Of a stretch of DNA of 64,000 bases, positions 54,998-64,000 are shown one piece after another. The position numbers and the translations under genes were made by a program. The stretch is from the NCBI GenBank assembly GCA_009760855.2, contig WPIO01000024.1:1916001-1980000 (forward strand). The letters run 5' to 3'. Each line of letters starts with the position of its first letter. Position 1 is the first letter of the stretch. The notes under the pieces were generated by a model. The model worked only from the letters and a program-made list of their open reading frames with translations, ran no database searches and had not been told where the DNA came from. The stretch is from Cristatella mucedo. Its lineage: Eukaryota; Bryozoa; Phylactolaemata; Cristatellidae.

Positions 54998-55044
<47 letters not shown>

Positions 55045-55045
55045 A
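54979..55045. repeat. (TG)n microsatellite
   Basis: GT/TG dinucleotides with few interruptions, at the same relative place as shorter CA/TG tracts in the duplications at 1,150-1,180 and 49,495-49,520. Confidence 0.95.
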
Positions 55046-55480
55046 AACTCGTGCCACCTGTGCTATATGTGCAGTCTATGCGTATTAAGGCGAATCATGA
55101 AAAAAAGGTAGCGATACGCCTTAGAGTATGGTGAGGCCGACTGTCCACAGGCATTTTGCATTGATTTTAAACGATTGACCTCACGGTGATGCCACAAACT
55201 CTGCACCCAGCCTATATCAACTCTGCAGTGATCGGATACTGTGGGGCAGCCCTTAGTGCTTTAAAAATCACCGACCTAATGATTCAATTTAACTTAATCT
55301 TATTTTGGAGCCACAGTGATAATTATTGATTACATTGTCTTTAAATTCAGAAAATTAAGTGATTGGTGACTAAGGTAACATTAGCGCTTTTTGAACAACA
55401 CCTGGCTTATAAAACACATGAGCTCTGTTGACTAAAGTATGCCCGTTTAATAACTATGCTCTATTGCTATCCTTTTTAAG

Positions 55481-55900
55481 AAATAAGCAGCAAGTGTGCT
55501 CAGCAGGACACCAATAATGAATCGATGGGTTATCTGGAAATGGCCAACTCACCGACTGTAAAGGCAATCCAGTGGTGCCGGTTGCTAACGAATACGGGAA
55601 AAACTATCGAGCTGACTCTTGCGAACAACGTGGTGTGGCGACTCGTTCGCGGGCAACCAGGTTTCACTTTCGAGGATGGTTCTACTATCACCTCGGGAAA
55701 ATGGGAACTTGACACCTCAAAATTTGTGTGGATGAACGAAAGTGCGGACAAGTGTCCTTATTTGTGGTTAGACGGATCTGGATCAATTTTGCAACCGCGT
55801 TCTGGCTCACCATTGAAATTTTATGGTAACATCAGTGTCGCACTAAATACATCGGGTGAAGAAGATGGTGCATCTTGTACTTTCAAGATCGTATACAAAG
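55481..55900 (+). CDS. Exon (copy 3) for a secreted four-cysteine, possibly CUB-like domain
   Basis: 420 bp between acceptor 'atcctttttaag' and donor 'aaag|gtatga', again phase 1-1. It is more diverged from copies 1 and 2, but keeps GYLEM, 'WCRLLTNTGKTIELTL', 'SGKWELDTSKFVW', 'CPYLWLDGSG', 'PRSGSP' and 'CTFKIVYKG' and all four cysteines. Substitutions are mostly conservative and the frame is intact, which favours a functional exon. With copy 2 it forms a direct tandem about 5.4 kb apart on the same strand, so both may be successive modules of one gene. Confidence 0.72.
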
Positions 55901-56575
55901 GTATGAGCAAGGCAGGTTTTGAATTTACTTGGATCTATTCCAGGAACCAACGAAGAACTTGGTAATTTAGTGCTCTGTGCTTCATCCAATTATTTTCATT
56001 GTTGATGCTCTCTAGCTCTTGCAATTGTGATTGCCAGGCACAGCCTAAGATTTTACTTCTACGCAGATGTCATAAAGTTGTACCTTTGCATTTGGAACGC
56101 CGATGTCTCGGCAGAGTAGGCGTAACCTGCCGCTTACCAAGTGGCGTAGCCTACTGCGGAATTCAGTGTGGTCCGTGTCTATGGGCCACGAGCAGGCCGC
56201 CGTGAAATGAGAGTTTCTAGCTTTGACCCTATTTACCGTTTCTAAGTGGTTGTGAGTTGACGACGTGAATTGAAAAGAGACACACAACAATACATTATTT
56301 TACTGAAATTTATTCGTAAGCGAACAACGTCTCAGTGGGTCTATACCAGTTTCAGCCTCTCACTCCTCGAAGGCTCTCAACTTCGAAAGCACTCTTGTGG
56401 GGGGGGGGAATACGTCCCCCGCACTTAGGCTGCCAACGTGTGTAGTGGGTAATGACCCAAATAGACAAAGGAGAACGAATAACCGGAACCCGACTGGAGA
56501 ACTAGGGCTGTGCTTCCACCGTACAGGCAGGAATACCTTAAACACAACCTACACAAACTAAACACTACCTACACA
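55901..56575. other. Unassigned intron/spacer
   Basis: Follows the donor of exon copy 3. A G run (56,400-56,408) and C/G-rich words occur, and the stretch 56,290-56,560 has the look of an LTR or UTR, but no defining ends were found. Confidence 0.4.
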
Positions 56576-56580
56576 AAATG

Positions 56581-56801
56581 TATAGCACTCGCGGCTAGCA
56601 TTTTGTGTTTGTGTTTTGTGTGTGTGCAGGGGGTGTTCGGTGTAGTAATAATAATAATAATAATGTACTTGATAAAGCACATTATTATTATTATTACACC
56701 GAACTACATCTAGTTCACCAAGGCGAATCTCTACGCCGGGACCACTTGTGCCTGCACACACACAAAACACAAACACACAATGCTAGCCGCGAGTGCTATA
56801 C
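56581..56801. repeat. Nested inverted repeat (foldback)
   Basis: Outer arms 56,581-56,630 and 56,752-56,801 are complementary at 49 of 50 positions by eye (arm begins tatagcactcgcggctagca). Inner arms around 56,635-56,665 and 56,680-56,706 also pair ('ttcggtgta' with (TAA)n against (TTA)n with 'tacaccgaa'), with loop 'acttgataaagc', a LINE B 3'-tail phrase. About 40 bp of the right side (56,710-56,750) is unpaired. Confidence 0.9.
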
Positions 56802-56809
56802 AACCGCAT

Positions 56810-57200
56810 TTGGTGGCATCCACCAAATCCTCCTGGCGCTGCCTCGCTCTTTCCGGTCCATCGCTGGCGAACAGCCCGCCCTCCTCCCTCGCTTTCAGAG
56901 AAGACGAGTCCGGCAACTACCTGCAACGGCGTCTAAACTTAGCCGAAGAATGAGCTGTGAAAGAATGTCGCTCTATTCTTAAATATCTGATATCGTATTG
57001 AAGGATTAATTTTATGTAACCACCAAATTTGACGTCTCTGTGTGCACTCGCACTTATTAAAATGAGCTTCGCCGCCGGACACCTGCCCCTCAATCTGCCA
57101 CAGTCCACCGTGATCCATTTTAGCTGCCATCAAATCCAACACAAATCAGCTCCGACAAGTTTGGAACATAAAACTAGGCTGCATATATAATTTACTCAGG
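56810..57200. other. Unassigned spacer
   Basis: GC-richer part at 56,810-56,930 with no recognised frame; nothing delimited. Confidence 0.4.
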
Positions 57201-58145
57201 AAATTTCATGCGAACCCGCTGACACGTTCTCATGAAGTCCACTGAAATAATATTGTAGTGGCCCAGGCCAATACATCGATTAACCGCAACCCACTGCATT
57301 CCACGGTGAAACAAGCGAGTTTTGTTCGAAAAGCTCTTTTTTTGATTGCATAAGACAGCAAATACTGCGAAAATTTTTAATTTGCATTCGCGCGGCCATT
57401 CTCGTGCAATGCACTGCAATCGACTGCTGTAGTCCGGGCCAATGCCAAAATGTACGTCAATACACCAAATCCACTGCAAAAATTAAATAGATTGTGCCGA
57501 GCTCCAGCTTTTATTGCATAATAAAGCTCACCGTAATGTGTGCACACTCACGCACAATAAAAAATGTTGCATCCTCGCACCTGGGCAATGGATGGCAATA
57601 ACCTGAAATGACTTGGGAAACTACTGCAATCTACTTTCTTCCGTTGCTGATCATCCTCAAATAGCCATCTCGAAGCTCTAATTGATATTGCATATAAGAT
57701 GAGACTCAACTCAAAGTGCACCACAAAGTTTCGCACCGTTGTGCGCACCCACTATCAGGTAATGCACTGCACTCCACTGCAACGGCCCGGTCCCATACAG
57801 CAATCCGACTCAATCCGCTTTGATCAGCTGCAATCCGCCGCACTGCGACCAGAACGCGTACAGTGGAAGCTCTAATTATGATTGCAGGCAACTCTAATTT
57901 TCGATTATGTACTTGCTTAGCTTCACTGTAATTGCCTAGACCATTCTGCAGCACTGCTCTGCAATCGACAGCCGTAGCCAGGGCAAATACCACCTTCTAA
58001 AGTAATCTGATGCAAAATGCCCCAAATTCGTTTTCTCAACTCTCCAATTTTGAATGCATGTTAGAAAGCACACTTTTAAAGTCAGATGCATCATTTTAAC
58101 CTGTTGCTCTCGTACAATCTCGGGCAATGCCTAGCAATCTACGGC
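57200..58145 (-). repeat. ~165-170 bp satellite, minus orientation (block 3a)
   Basis: Cores 'gtggcccaggccaata' (57,255), 'gtccgggccaatgcc' (57,430), a weak one at 57,590, 'caacggcccggtccca' (57,775) and 'ccagggcaaatacc' (57,975), with inter-core words 'gagctcca' and 'caactcaaagtgcac'. Reverse of block 1. Confidence 0.68.
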
Positions 58146-58815
58146 AACGGCTGGCCTGCCGGCATGTGCGATCAGGCGATTGCAGCTGGTGCAAAAACCA
58201 CAGCTAGGCTTATCTGTCGTGAGCTTCGCAGTTGCCTCATCACACCACTTCTCGCCGACCTGCACTGGCTCCCAGTCAAGCACCGGATTGACTCCAAGGT
58301 TTTGTCGCTCACTTTTAGGTCACTTCATTTTTTGGCTGCAGCCTATCTCTCAGATCTACTCCCCCACCAGGCTAAGCATCGTACCACCCGCTTTTCGGAA
58401 TCCAACAGTCTACCAATACCTCGTACAAATCGAAAATTCTTGGAGAGCGTGCATTTAGTTCGAATGCTCCCAAAAGCATTGAAATCCCTCCCGAATTGCG
58501 TCAGAACATCCCCTGACCTGACCACATTTAAAAAAAACTCAAAAAACACCTTTTTAGGACAGCATTTAGTGGGTCCCTGCCATTCGTCCCTAATGTGCTT
58601 ATGAGTGCAGACACTGTGCATGCTGCCATTAACCACATTTGCATACTGACCCTGTGCATGCCACCCTAACCATGTTATTTATGTTGTTTGTTTATCAAGT
58701 ATGATATTACTCACAATTCAATTGCATTTCCCTTTGCAGCAAATGTAAAGCGCCCAGAAAGAGATTGAGCTCTCTGAGGGTGCTTTATCAAGATCATTAT
58801 TATTTTTATTATTAT
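58146..58815 (+). mobile_element. LINE B 3' end inserted in satellite
   Basis: Begins within the C-terminal coding region ('gcgatcaggcgattgcagctgg') and codes for 'CRELRSCLITPLLADLHWLP' and 'HFLAAAYLSDLLPHQAKHRT'. Ends with the full hairpin (58,748-58,790) and an ATT tail. Confidence 0.85.
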
Positions 58816-59345
58816 AAGCAGCAATTCGCTGCCTGCTGTAGCAGTTTCAAGCTATTTTTCATTCTATGGCTCCAGCCTATCTCTCAGATATACTACCCCA
58901 TCAGGCCAAGCATTGTACCACCCGCTTTTCGGAATCCAACAGTCTGCAAATACCTCGTACAAACCTTAAATAATTTGGAGACCGTGCATTTAGTTCGTAT
59001 GCTCCCAAAGCCTGGAACTCCCTCCCGACCTGCGTCAGAACATCCCCTGATCTGACCACATTTAATAGGAACTTAAAAACACACCTATTTAGGACAGCAT
59101 TTAGTGGGTCCCTGTGATTCGTCCTTGTTGTGCTGATGCGTGCTGACACTGTGCATGCTGCCACTAACCACATTTGCATGCTGACCCTGTGCATATCACC
59201 CCTAACCATGTTATCTATTTTGTTTGCTTTTGCATGCATGATTTTACTTACCATTCAATTGTATATCCCTTTGCAGCAAATTTAAAGCGCCTAAAAAGAG
59301 ATTAAAATCTGTGAGGGCGCTTTATCAAGTGCATTATTATAATTA
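58816..59345 (+). mobile_element. LINE B 3' end, second adjacent copy
   Basis: Starts shortly after the first tail with 'ttcattctatggctccagcc', follows the same C-terminal and 3' UTR sequence, and ends with a hairpin (59,283-59,325) and tail. Two independent insertions at one place, or one insertion followed by tandem duplication. Confidence 0.85.
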
Positions 59346-60530
59346 TTATTTTGGACGTTTATTGTCAAATAATGCACGGCAATTGAAAGCAATAGCTGGG
59401 ACCAATACCACAGTCCGTAGCAAATCGATGAGAAATCAGCTGCACCGAGCTCCAATTTTCATTCCACACAACATCTCACTAAATGAACAGATAATTTCAA
59501 CCCGCTCTGGCCGTTCAATCTTTGGCAATGCTTGGCAATCGACTGCAATGGCATGGGAAAATACGGTAATCCATTTTGAATCCACAAATCACTGGAAAGC
59601 GACTGGGCCAAGATCAAATTTGTCTTACCTATCACGGGGCAATGTGTTGAAAGTGCAATCGCATCCTTTCAACCAGTCACGAACGTACAATCGAGAGCAA
59701 TGAAGTGCGATCGACAACAATGGCCCGGGCCAATACCCTAACTTACGGCGAACCGACGAGAAATTAGTAGAGCGAAGCCCAATTGTCATTACATATAACA
59801 TTCAGCTGCGTCCAGAATGAAATCTAGGCATTTTCGAGATGCTTTTCTCGTTAACCTTCAACAATGCATGGCGATCCACACCAATGGTCCTGGCCGATTG
59901 CTTAATCCAAGGAAAATTGACATGATTTTTTGCAAGAAACTGCAACTCTCATTCCACGTAATATGAAAGTGTGGGCGCGAAAAATGATAACGCATTGTGT
60001 GCATTCAATCGACGGCAATGATCCAGGAAAATAGGCTAATCCATAAAGGTCCGCTACAAATGGACCGACAGTTGCTTAGAGAAGCTCCAGCTTTTCTTGG
60101 GCATTGTACTGCACTGCATTAAAAGTGAAACCAAATCCTTTTAAGCAACCAAGAACGCACGATCGAGGGCAATGTATGGCAATTGACGGCAATTGCCTAG
60201 CTTCTAAAGCAGTCTGTTTCAACTTTGCTGGAAATTGGCTGCTGAAATTTGCAATTACCTTACCACATAACGCTCACTGTGTGTGCAAAGACTGTCATTT
60301 TGCGAGTTCAATCTTTGGCAATGCAAGACAATCGACAGCAATTGCTCGAGACGATACGGCGATCCACGATCGTCTGTTACAATTACAAGCTAAGCTGGTG
60401 GGAGAAGATCCAATTTTTCTTGCGTATTACAGTACACTGCATTAAAAGTGTAATCGCATCCTTTCAAGCAATCGCAAACGGACAGTCGTGGGCAATGCAC
60501 GGCAATTTTCGGTACTAAGTCGATAATACT
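59345..60530 (-). repeat. ~165-170 bp satellite, minus orientation (block 3b)
   Basis: Cores near 59,385, 59,545, 59,725 ('caatggcccgggccaata'), 59,885, 60,020, 60,190, 60,345 and 60,490, spaced 135-180 bp; continuation of block 3a beyond the LINE insertions. Incidental frames (e.g. 60,104-60,445) span several units. Confidence 0.7.
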
Positions 60531-60559
60531 AAGGAGTTTTTCCCCGCTGAGTGTTTCTT

Positions 60560-61430
60560 GTTGGCACTAAAACTGAGCTAAGACTGGTGCTGCCCCACAC
60601 TTTGATTCCTTCCAGCCTTGCACCACGTCCGATTCTCTCAACTTCCTTACTCCGTGCACTGATGAAATCAACAATTTGATGGCAGAAAACGTAATTAAAT
60701 TAAAGAATAATAAAACCAAATTAAGAGTTATGGACGAACAACGAGGGATTCAGAAATTGTAAAACCTAATTCTTAAAATTGGCTCTGCCAGCATATTTCC
60801 TGTTGAACCTGCTTGAAACCTACGTATCATGTCCCAAATTGACTTTCCCTAGGTGAACAGCTTAGGTCCATGTTCAAATCTGCCTACTTTCAGCTAAGAT
60901 GCATAGCTAGAATTCGGGCTTTATTAGACAAGGCTACTACGTCTAAATTGGTCCAAACTTTTGTGACTGCCGTCTCGACCTCTGTAGCGCACCGATTGCT
61001 GATCTAACGGCTTGTGCAGTCGGGCTTTTACAGTCGGTTCAAAACTCTGAAGCTAGGCTTGTCAGTCTTGAGCATTGCAGTTGCCTATCACACTACTCCT
61101 GACCAACCTGCACTGGCCCTCCAGTTAAGCGACACTTGGAATTTAAGGTTCTGTCACCCGCTTTTAGGTTCCGTATATTCTCTGGCTCTAGCTTGCCTAT
61201 AAAATCAAATCCCCAACCGGTCTAGGCGTAGCATTACCCGTTTTTCTGAATCGCACAATTCAGCTGCAGTTCGTTCGAACCTCAAATTCTTTTGATACCT
61301 TAAATGTAGTTTGTATGCTCCCAACGCTTGAAAAACACTCCCGACTGACATCACCTGACAGGACGACATTTTAAAAGAAGCTGAAAACGCATCTATTTAT
61401 CGTAGCATTTTGTAAATGCACGAGATCCTG
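60560..61430 (+). mobile_element. LINE B copy, plus strand, strongly diverged
   Basis: 'gcactgatgaaatcaacaat', 'aattggctctgccagcatat', 'tttgtgactgccgtctcgacc' and 'gaacctcaaattcttttgat' follow LINE B order; stops and indels are frequent and the tail is replaced by a SINE. Confidence 0.7.
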
Positions 61431-61530
61431 TGATGGGCGATCCTTTATAGCCACAGCAAGCGGTGGTGATAGCCTTAAAGGCTCATATGTCGCTACACAA
61501 CTACGGCTGTTAAATGAGCTAGCACAGGCA
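61430..61530 (+). mobile_element. SINE family 1, 5'-truncated
   Basis: Starts at 'cctgtgatgggcgatccttta', just after where the B box should be, then the body and 'gttaaatgagctagc' tail. Confidence 0.75.
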
Positions 61531-61549
61531 CTTCACAGATGTTGCTTGT

Positions 61550-61930
61550 ATAACATTGACCAATCCTCAAGCAGCGGGCATAGTATAGGCAGGTCCATGC
61601 TCATGAAGGACGAATCAGAAAGGCCCACCAAATACTGTAATTAACGGGTGGCTTTGAAAAGGTGAGTTTGAAGCTCCTTTTTAAACGTCGTCGCGGCAGG
61701 GAATGTTGCGACGAGCGTCGGTAGGGACTTCCAGACTTTGGGAGAATACGAACTAAAGGCACCGTCTCCAACAGTTTTGAGGTTCGTACGAGGTACGGCT
61801 AAACGATTCGAGTCAAAACGGTGGATTGTACGATTCTTGCCTGCTGGGGGTGTAGTTCTGATAGGTAGGCTGAAGCCAGAGAATAAACGGACCTAAATTA
61901 AGTGACAGAATCTTGCAGTCGATGTTAAGC
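61550..61930 (-). mobile_element. LINE B 3' part, minus strand
   Basis: 'aaggacgaatcagaaaggcccac' to 'aggtaggctgaagccagagaataaacgg' is the reverse of the C-terminal region. Confidence 0.7.
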
Positions 61931-61931
61931 T

Positions 61932-62065
61932 TTTTATTATGTAGCATGTTGCCACTAACCATTCAACAATGTTTCCTTTGCAGCAAATTTCAAGTGCCTA
62001 GAAAGAAGTCAAGATCCCAGAGGGCTTAATGCAAATCTACTGTAATTATTGTAATTAATAATAAT
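61932..62065 (+). mobile_element. LINE B 3' tail, plus strand
   Basis: 'gcatgttgccactaaccatt', hairpin half 'aagtgcctagaaagaagtcaag' and AAT-rich tail. Confidence 0.7.
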
Positions 62066-62071
62066 AGTAAT

Positions 62072-62255
62072 GAGCCGTGATGGCACACTAGGTAATGCGA
62101 TTGCTTTTCACGACCTCGGTCCGGAGGTCGTGGGTTCGATTCCAGTGGTGGGCGATCCTTTATCGCCGCTGCCAGCGGTGGTGATTGCCATAAAGGCTCT
62201 TCGGTCGCTATGCAAAAGGGGCTGTTAAATCATCCAGGATTTATTTATTTTATAA
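62072..62255 (+). mobile_element. tRNA-derived SINE (family 1), full length
   Basis: 'GAGCCGTGATGGCACACTAGG' head, B box 'GGTTCGATTCC', body, and tail 'gttaaatcatccaggatttatttatt'. One of the most complete copies. Confidence 0.92.
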
Positions 62256-62639
62256 TTATTATTGCAAGGCGAGTCATTGCACTACTTAGTCGTAGTCAAT
62301 GAGCTGTACAGGGTGAGGTTGCCACAGTATAAAGTAATCGGGGCAGGCTGTGTATATTCTATTCCAACAGAAAAGATTACTCTAAGGAGAAGGTGAATCA
62401 GTTTTTAGTGTTGATAACGCTCTATAAGTAACTAGCAAACTCCTAGTGCACTGGCCATCACTATTGTTTTCACCCTGACACAGTCTCTGATTGATTTATG
62501 ATCTGAGCACCAGTCTCTCTATTTAGCAAGTTACGTAACACTTTAAACGTTCAATCCCACGTCATGACTATTAGGGCAGCCTAAAATACACGAATACATG
62601 TTACGAACGGATTACAGTTTATAATTTAGCCCAGATGCA

Positions 62640-63167
62640 GCTCGCCGAAGGTTCGCTAAACGTACCATATTTATAAGGCTCGAGAAACGAATGCCTTTGT
62701 TTATAGATAGGCAAGGAAATATTGTCTCAGATGGGCCAAGGATCACGCTTACCACGCTGCTTGCGACTGGACTTGATTTTTATGGATTAACGAGTCCAAA
62801 TTCATGGTCGGCCTTTACAGTACAAGGGAGAACGTTCGTGAGTAAGCGAAAAAATCAGGTGCACCACTTTGACTGCCCGCTGCCAACAGTGAAATTCAGT
62901 GTCAGCAGTGTCAAGGTTTGGGTGGCTCTTTCTCTTCCGATTTGGCGTTTTGCATCGTATTAACGGAATTGTAGACCAACATGTAAACATCGACGTTTAA
63001 AAAAATGCTGTAATTCTAAGCGTTAGAGCTCTTCTACAAAAGGATTTTGTTTGGCAGCAGGAAATGAGACCCAACACAAAGCGAAGGGCTCCAAAGCATT
63101 TTTCGCTCCATCGAGGGTCAGAGTCAAGCGTTAGCCGAGTCAGACGCTTGACTTAAATCCCATAGAA
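62640..63167 (+). pseudogene. Tc1/mariner transposase relic
   Basis: Pieces in shifting frames follow the order of a Tc1-like DDE transposase. First 'FVSKRKNQVHHFDCPLPTVK' and 'FSVSSVKVWVA' (family: PTVKHGGGSVMVWG). Then 'GFCLAAGNE' / 'FVWQQEMRPNTKRRAP' (family: F-x-Q-Q-D-N-D-P-K-H-T), with the second catalytic D changed. Then 'LDLNPIE' (family: SPDLNPIE), ending at 63,167, where a hAT element is inserted. Frameshifts and stops make it non-functional. No terminal repeats are visible. Confidence 0.7.
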
Positions 63168-63355
63168 CAGTGGTTCTCAACCAGTGAGTTGCGAACCCCT
63201 TCAGGGGTCGAACGACCCTTTTACAGGGGTCTCCTAGGACTATCAGAAAACACACATTTCGACATTTTTTACGCAATAACTTTATGGTTCGTGGTCGCCA
63301 CAATATGAGCAACTGCATTTAAGGGTCGTGTTATTACTAAGGTTAAGAACCACTG
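63168..63355. mobile_element. SPIN-like non-autonomous hAT element with target duplication
   Basis: 188 bp, starting CAGTGGTTCTCAACC and ending GGTTAAGAACCACTG (imperfect terminal inverted repeats). It is flanked by CCATAGAA (63,160-63,167) and CCATAAAA (63,356-63,363), an 8-bp hAT-type duplication with one change. Internal words 'ggggtcgaacgacccttt', 'acaggggtctcctagga', 'ggtcgccacaatatgagcaa' and 'aagggtcgtg' closely match, from memory, the SPIN family of horizontally transferred hAT elements. No coding capacity; it depends on a transposase elsewhere. Confidence 0.88.
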
Positions 63356-63460
63356 CCATAAAAAATCTTTGATGTAGGTCGGAGCCTGTATGAGGTCTGA
63401 TTAAGTTACTGCTAACACTCCGGATAGGCTTTTTGGCAGCAGAAAAACTATGGGCGAAAT

Positions 63461-64000
63461 GTAATGTATCTCCGTCTGTAACTCCACAAAGGCATAAAGA
63501 CCATGTGGGTGTTACGCAGGAGAGTTTTGTATAGTCCACTCACAGCCTAAGCGGCTTTTGGTTTGCATTCGGTAGCCAACAGATTTCATCTCATGCAATT
63601 AAGAGAAAGTCGGAAGCATAGCACAGTCAGGAAAGCAGTTGAGGTAGTGCGTAGCATGGAAGTAGCAGCTCAGGACTGCTGAAAAGAATGAGCCATAGTC
63701 GGGAGCAGGAGAGTAGTTGTCGTTGCGTGAGAATTGTGGAAGCGAGTTCCACAGTCTAGTCCTTGCAGAGCTAAAGCTTTCGTCGCCAACAGTCTTAAGG
63801 CGGTGGAATGGAACAGCTAATTTATCGTCCAAAGAGCTAAAGCTTCCGTCGCCAACGGTCTTTAAGCGGAGGAATGGAACAGCTAATGTATTGTCCACAC
63901 AGGACCTGAGGACGCGAAGAGGCTGAGGCTGGTGCAGCAGTTCAGCCAGGAGCGAAGGAGCCATGTTGTGGCGGGCCTTGTGGGTAAGCGTAAGAACTTA
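63461..64000 (-). mobile_element. LINE A 3' end, minus strand, running off the window
   Basis: Begins with the reversed 3' end ('gtatctccgtctgtaactcc') and codes, on the minus strand (63,964-63,599), for 'LLAELLHQPQPLRVLRSC' and 'NSLPQFSRNDNYS' as in the copies at 38.4 and 44.0 kb. A 66-bp internal tandem duplication is present. Confidence 0.88.
63767..63898. repeat. 66-bp tandem duplication within LINE A
   Basis: The unit starting 'agagctaaagctttcgtcgc' at 63,767 is repeated at 63,833 in frame (22 codons), so the minus-strand frame stays open and shows the phrase 'RLKTVGD' twice. Other LINE A copies here have one unit. Confidence 0.9.

Noticed and set aside
54943-55134. Cys/Val-rich 63-codon frame over the TG repeat, resembling a cysteine-rich peptide.
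   Set aside because: It is the (TG)n microsatellite read as Cys-Val; no signal peptide or conserved context.

Overview
The window looks like repeat-rich nuclear DNA of an invertebrate animal, probably marine; the phylum cannot be fixed from the sequence. The case for a metazoan nuclear genome is: intron-flanked exons of an extracellular-type domain, a metazoan-style Ty3/gypsy element, CR1/L2/Jockey-type LINEs with FYADDTQ reverse transcriptases, two tRNA-derived SINE families, Tc1/mariner and hAT relics, and long microsatellites. I see no bacterial-style operons, no rRNA genes and no stand-alone tRNA genes.

Layout. 0-1.4 kb: an inverted copy of a block that recurs at 49.2-50.9 kb, each copy holding one 420-bp exon; a third, more diverged copy of the exon lies at 55.5 kb. 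2.3 kb: Tc1/mariner relic. 3.7-6.3 kb: diverged satellite with a ~165-170 bp period. 6.6-17.8 kb: mostly LINE 'B' 3' ends in both orientations and tRNA-SINEs, with unassigned spacers. 17,933-24,696: a nearly full-length Ty3/gypsy LTR retrotransposon on the minus strand, with two 520-bp LTRs, a 4-bp target duplication (AATT), a primer-binding site, gag and pol. gag and pol share one frame and are separated by a UGA in the leaky context UGA-CUAG. The element is broken by further frameshifts and stops.

25.05-30.14 kb is the most unusual part: an AT-rich, decayed virus-like block. It carries a Maverick/Polinton-type rve integrase, a fiber-like protein with phage-tail-fiber style repeats, a YqaJ-like nuclease, a Cys-rich protein, a two-membrane-segment protein and two unknown reading frames. 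A ~125-bp hairpin lies at its left edge, and a SINE and a LINE have since inserted into its genes. It looks like a fossil of an endogenised Polinton-like or adintovirus-like DNA virus.

30-49 kb: unassigned DNA, a GA-rich microsatellite, a second satellite block (33.5-37.0 kb), and nested LINEs, with LINE 'A' inserted in LINE 'B' at two separate loci. 49-56 kb: exon copies 2 and 3. 56.6 kb: a nested inverted repeat. 57.2-60.5 kb: the satellite again, split by two LINE B copies. 60.5-64 kb: LINE/SINE debris and a Tc1-like transposase relic into which a SPIN-like non-autonomous hAT element has jumped, leaving a near-perfect 8-bp duplication.

The only plausible host coding sequence is the three paralogous 420-bp exons. 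All are phase 1-1 and encode a four-cysteine, glycosylation-rich module that may be CUB-like. Nearly everything else is mobile or virus-derived. All LINE, SINE and satellite boundaries are approximate, because they come from reading copies against each other without alignment software.
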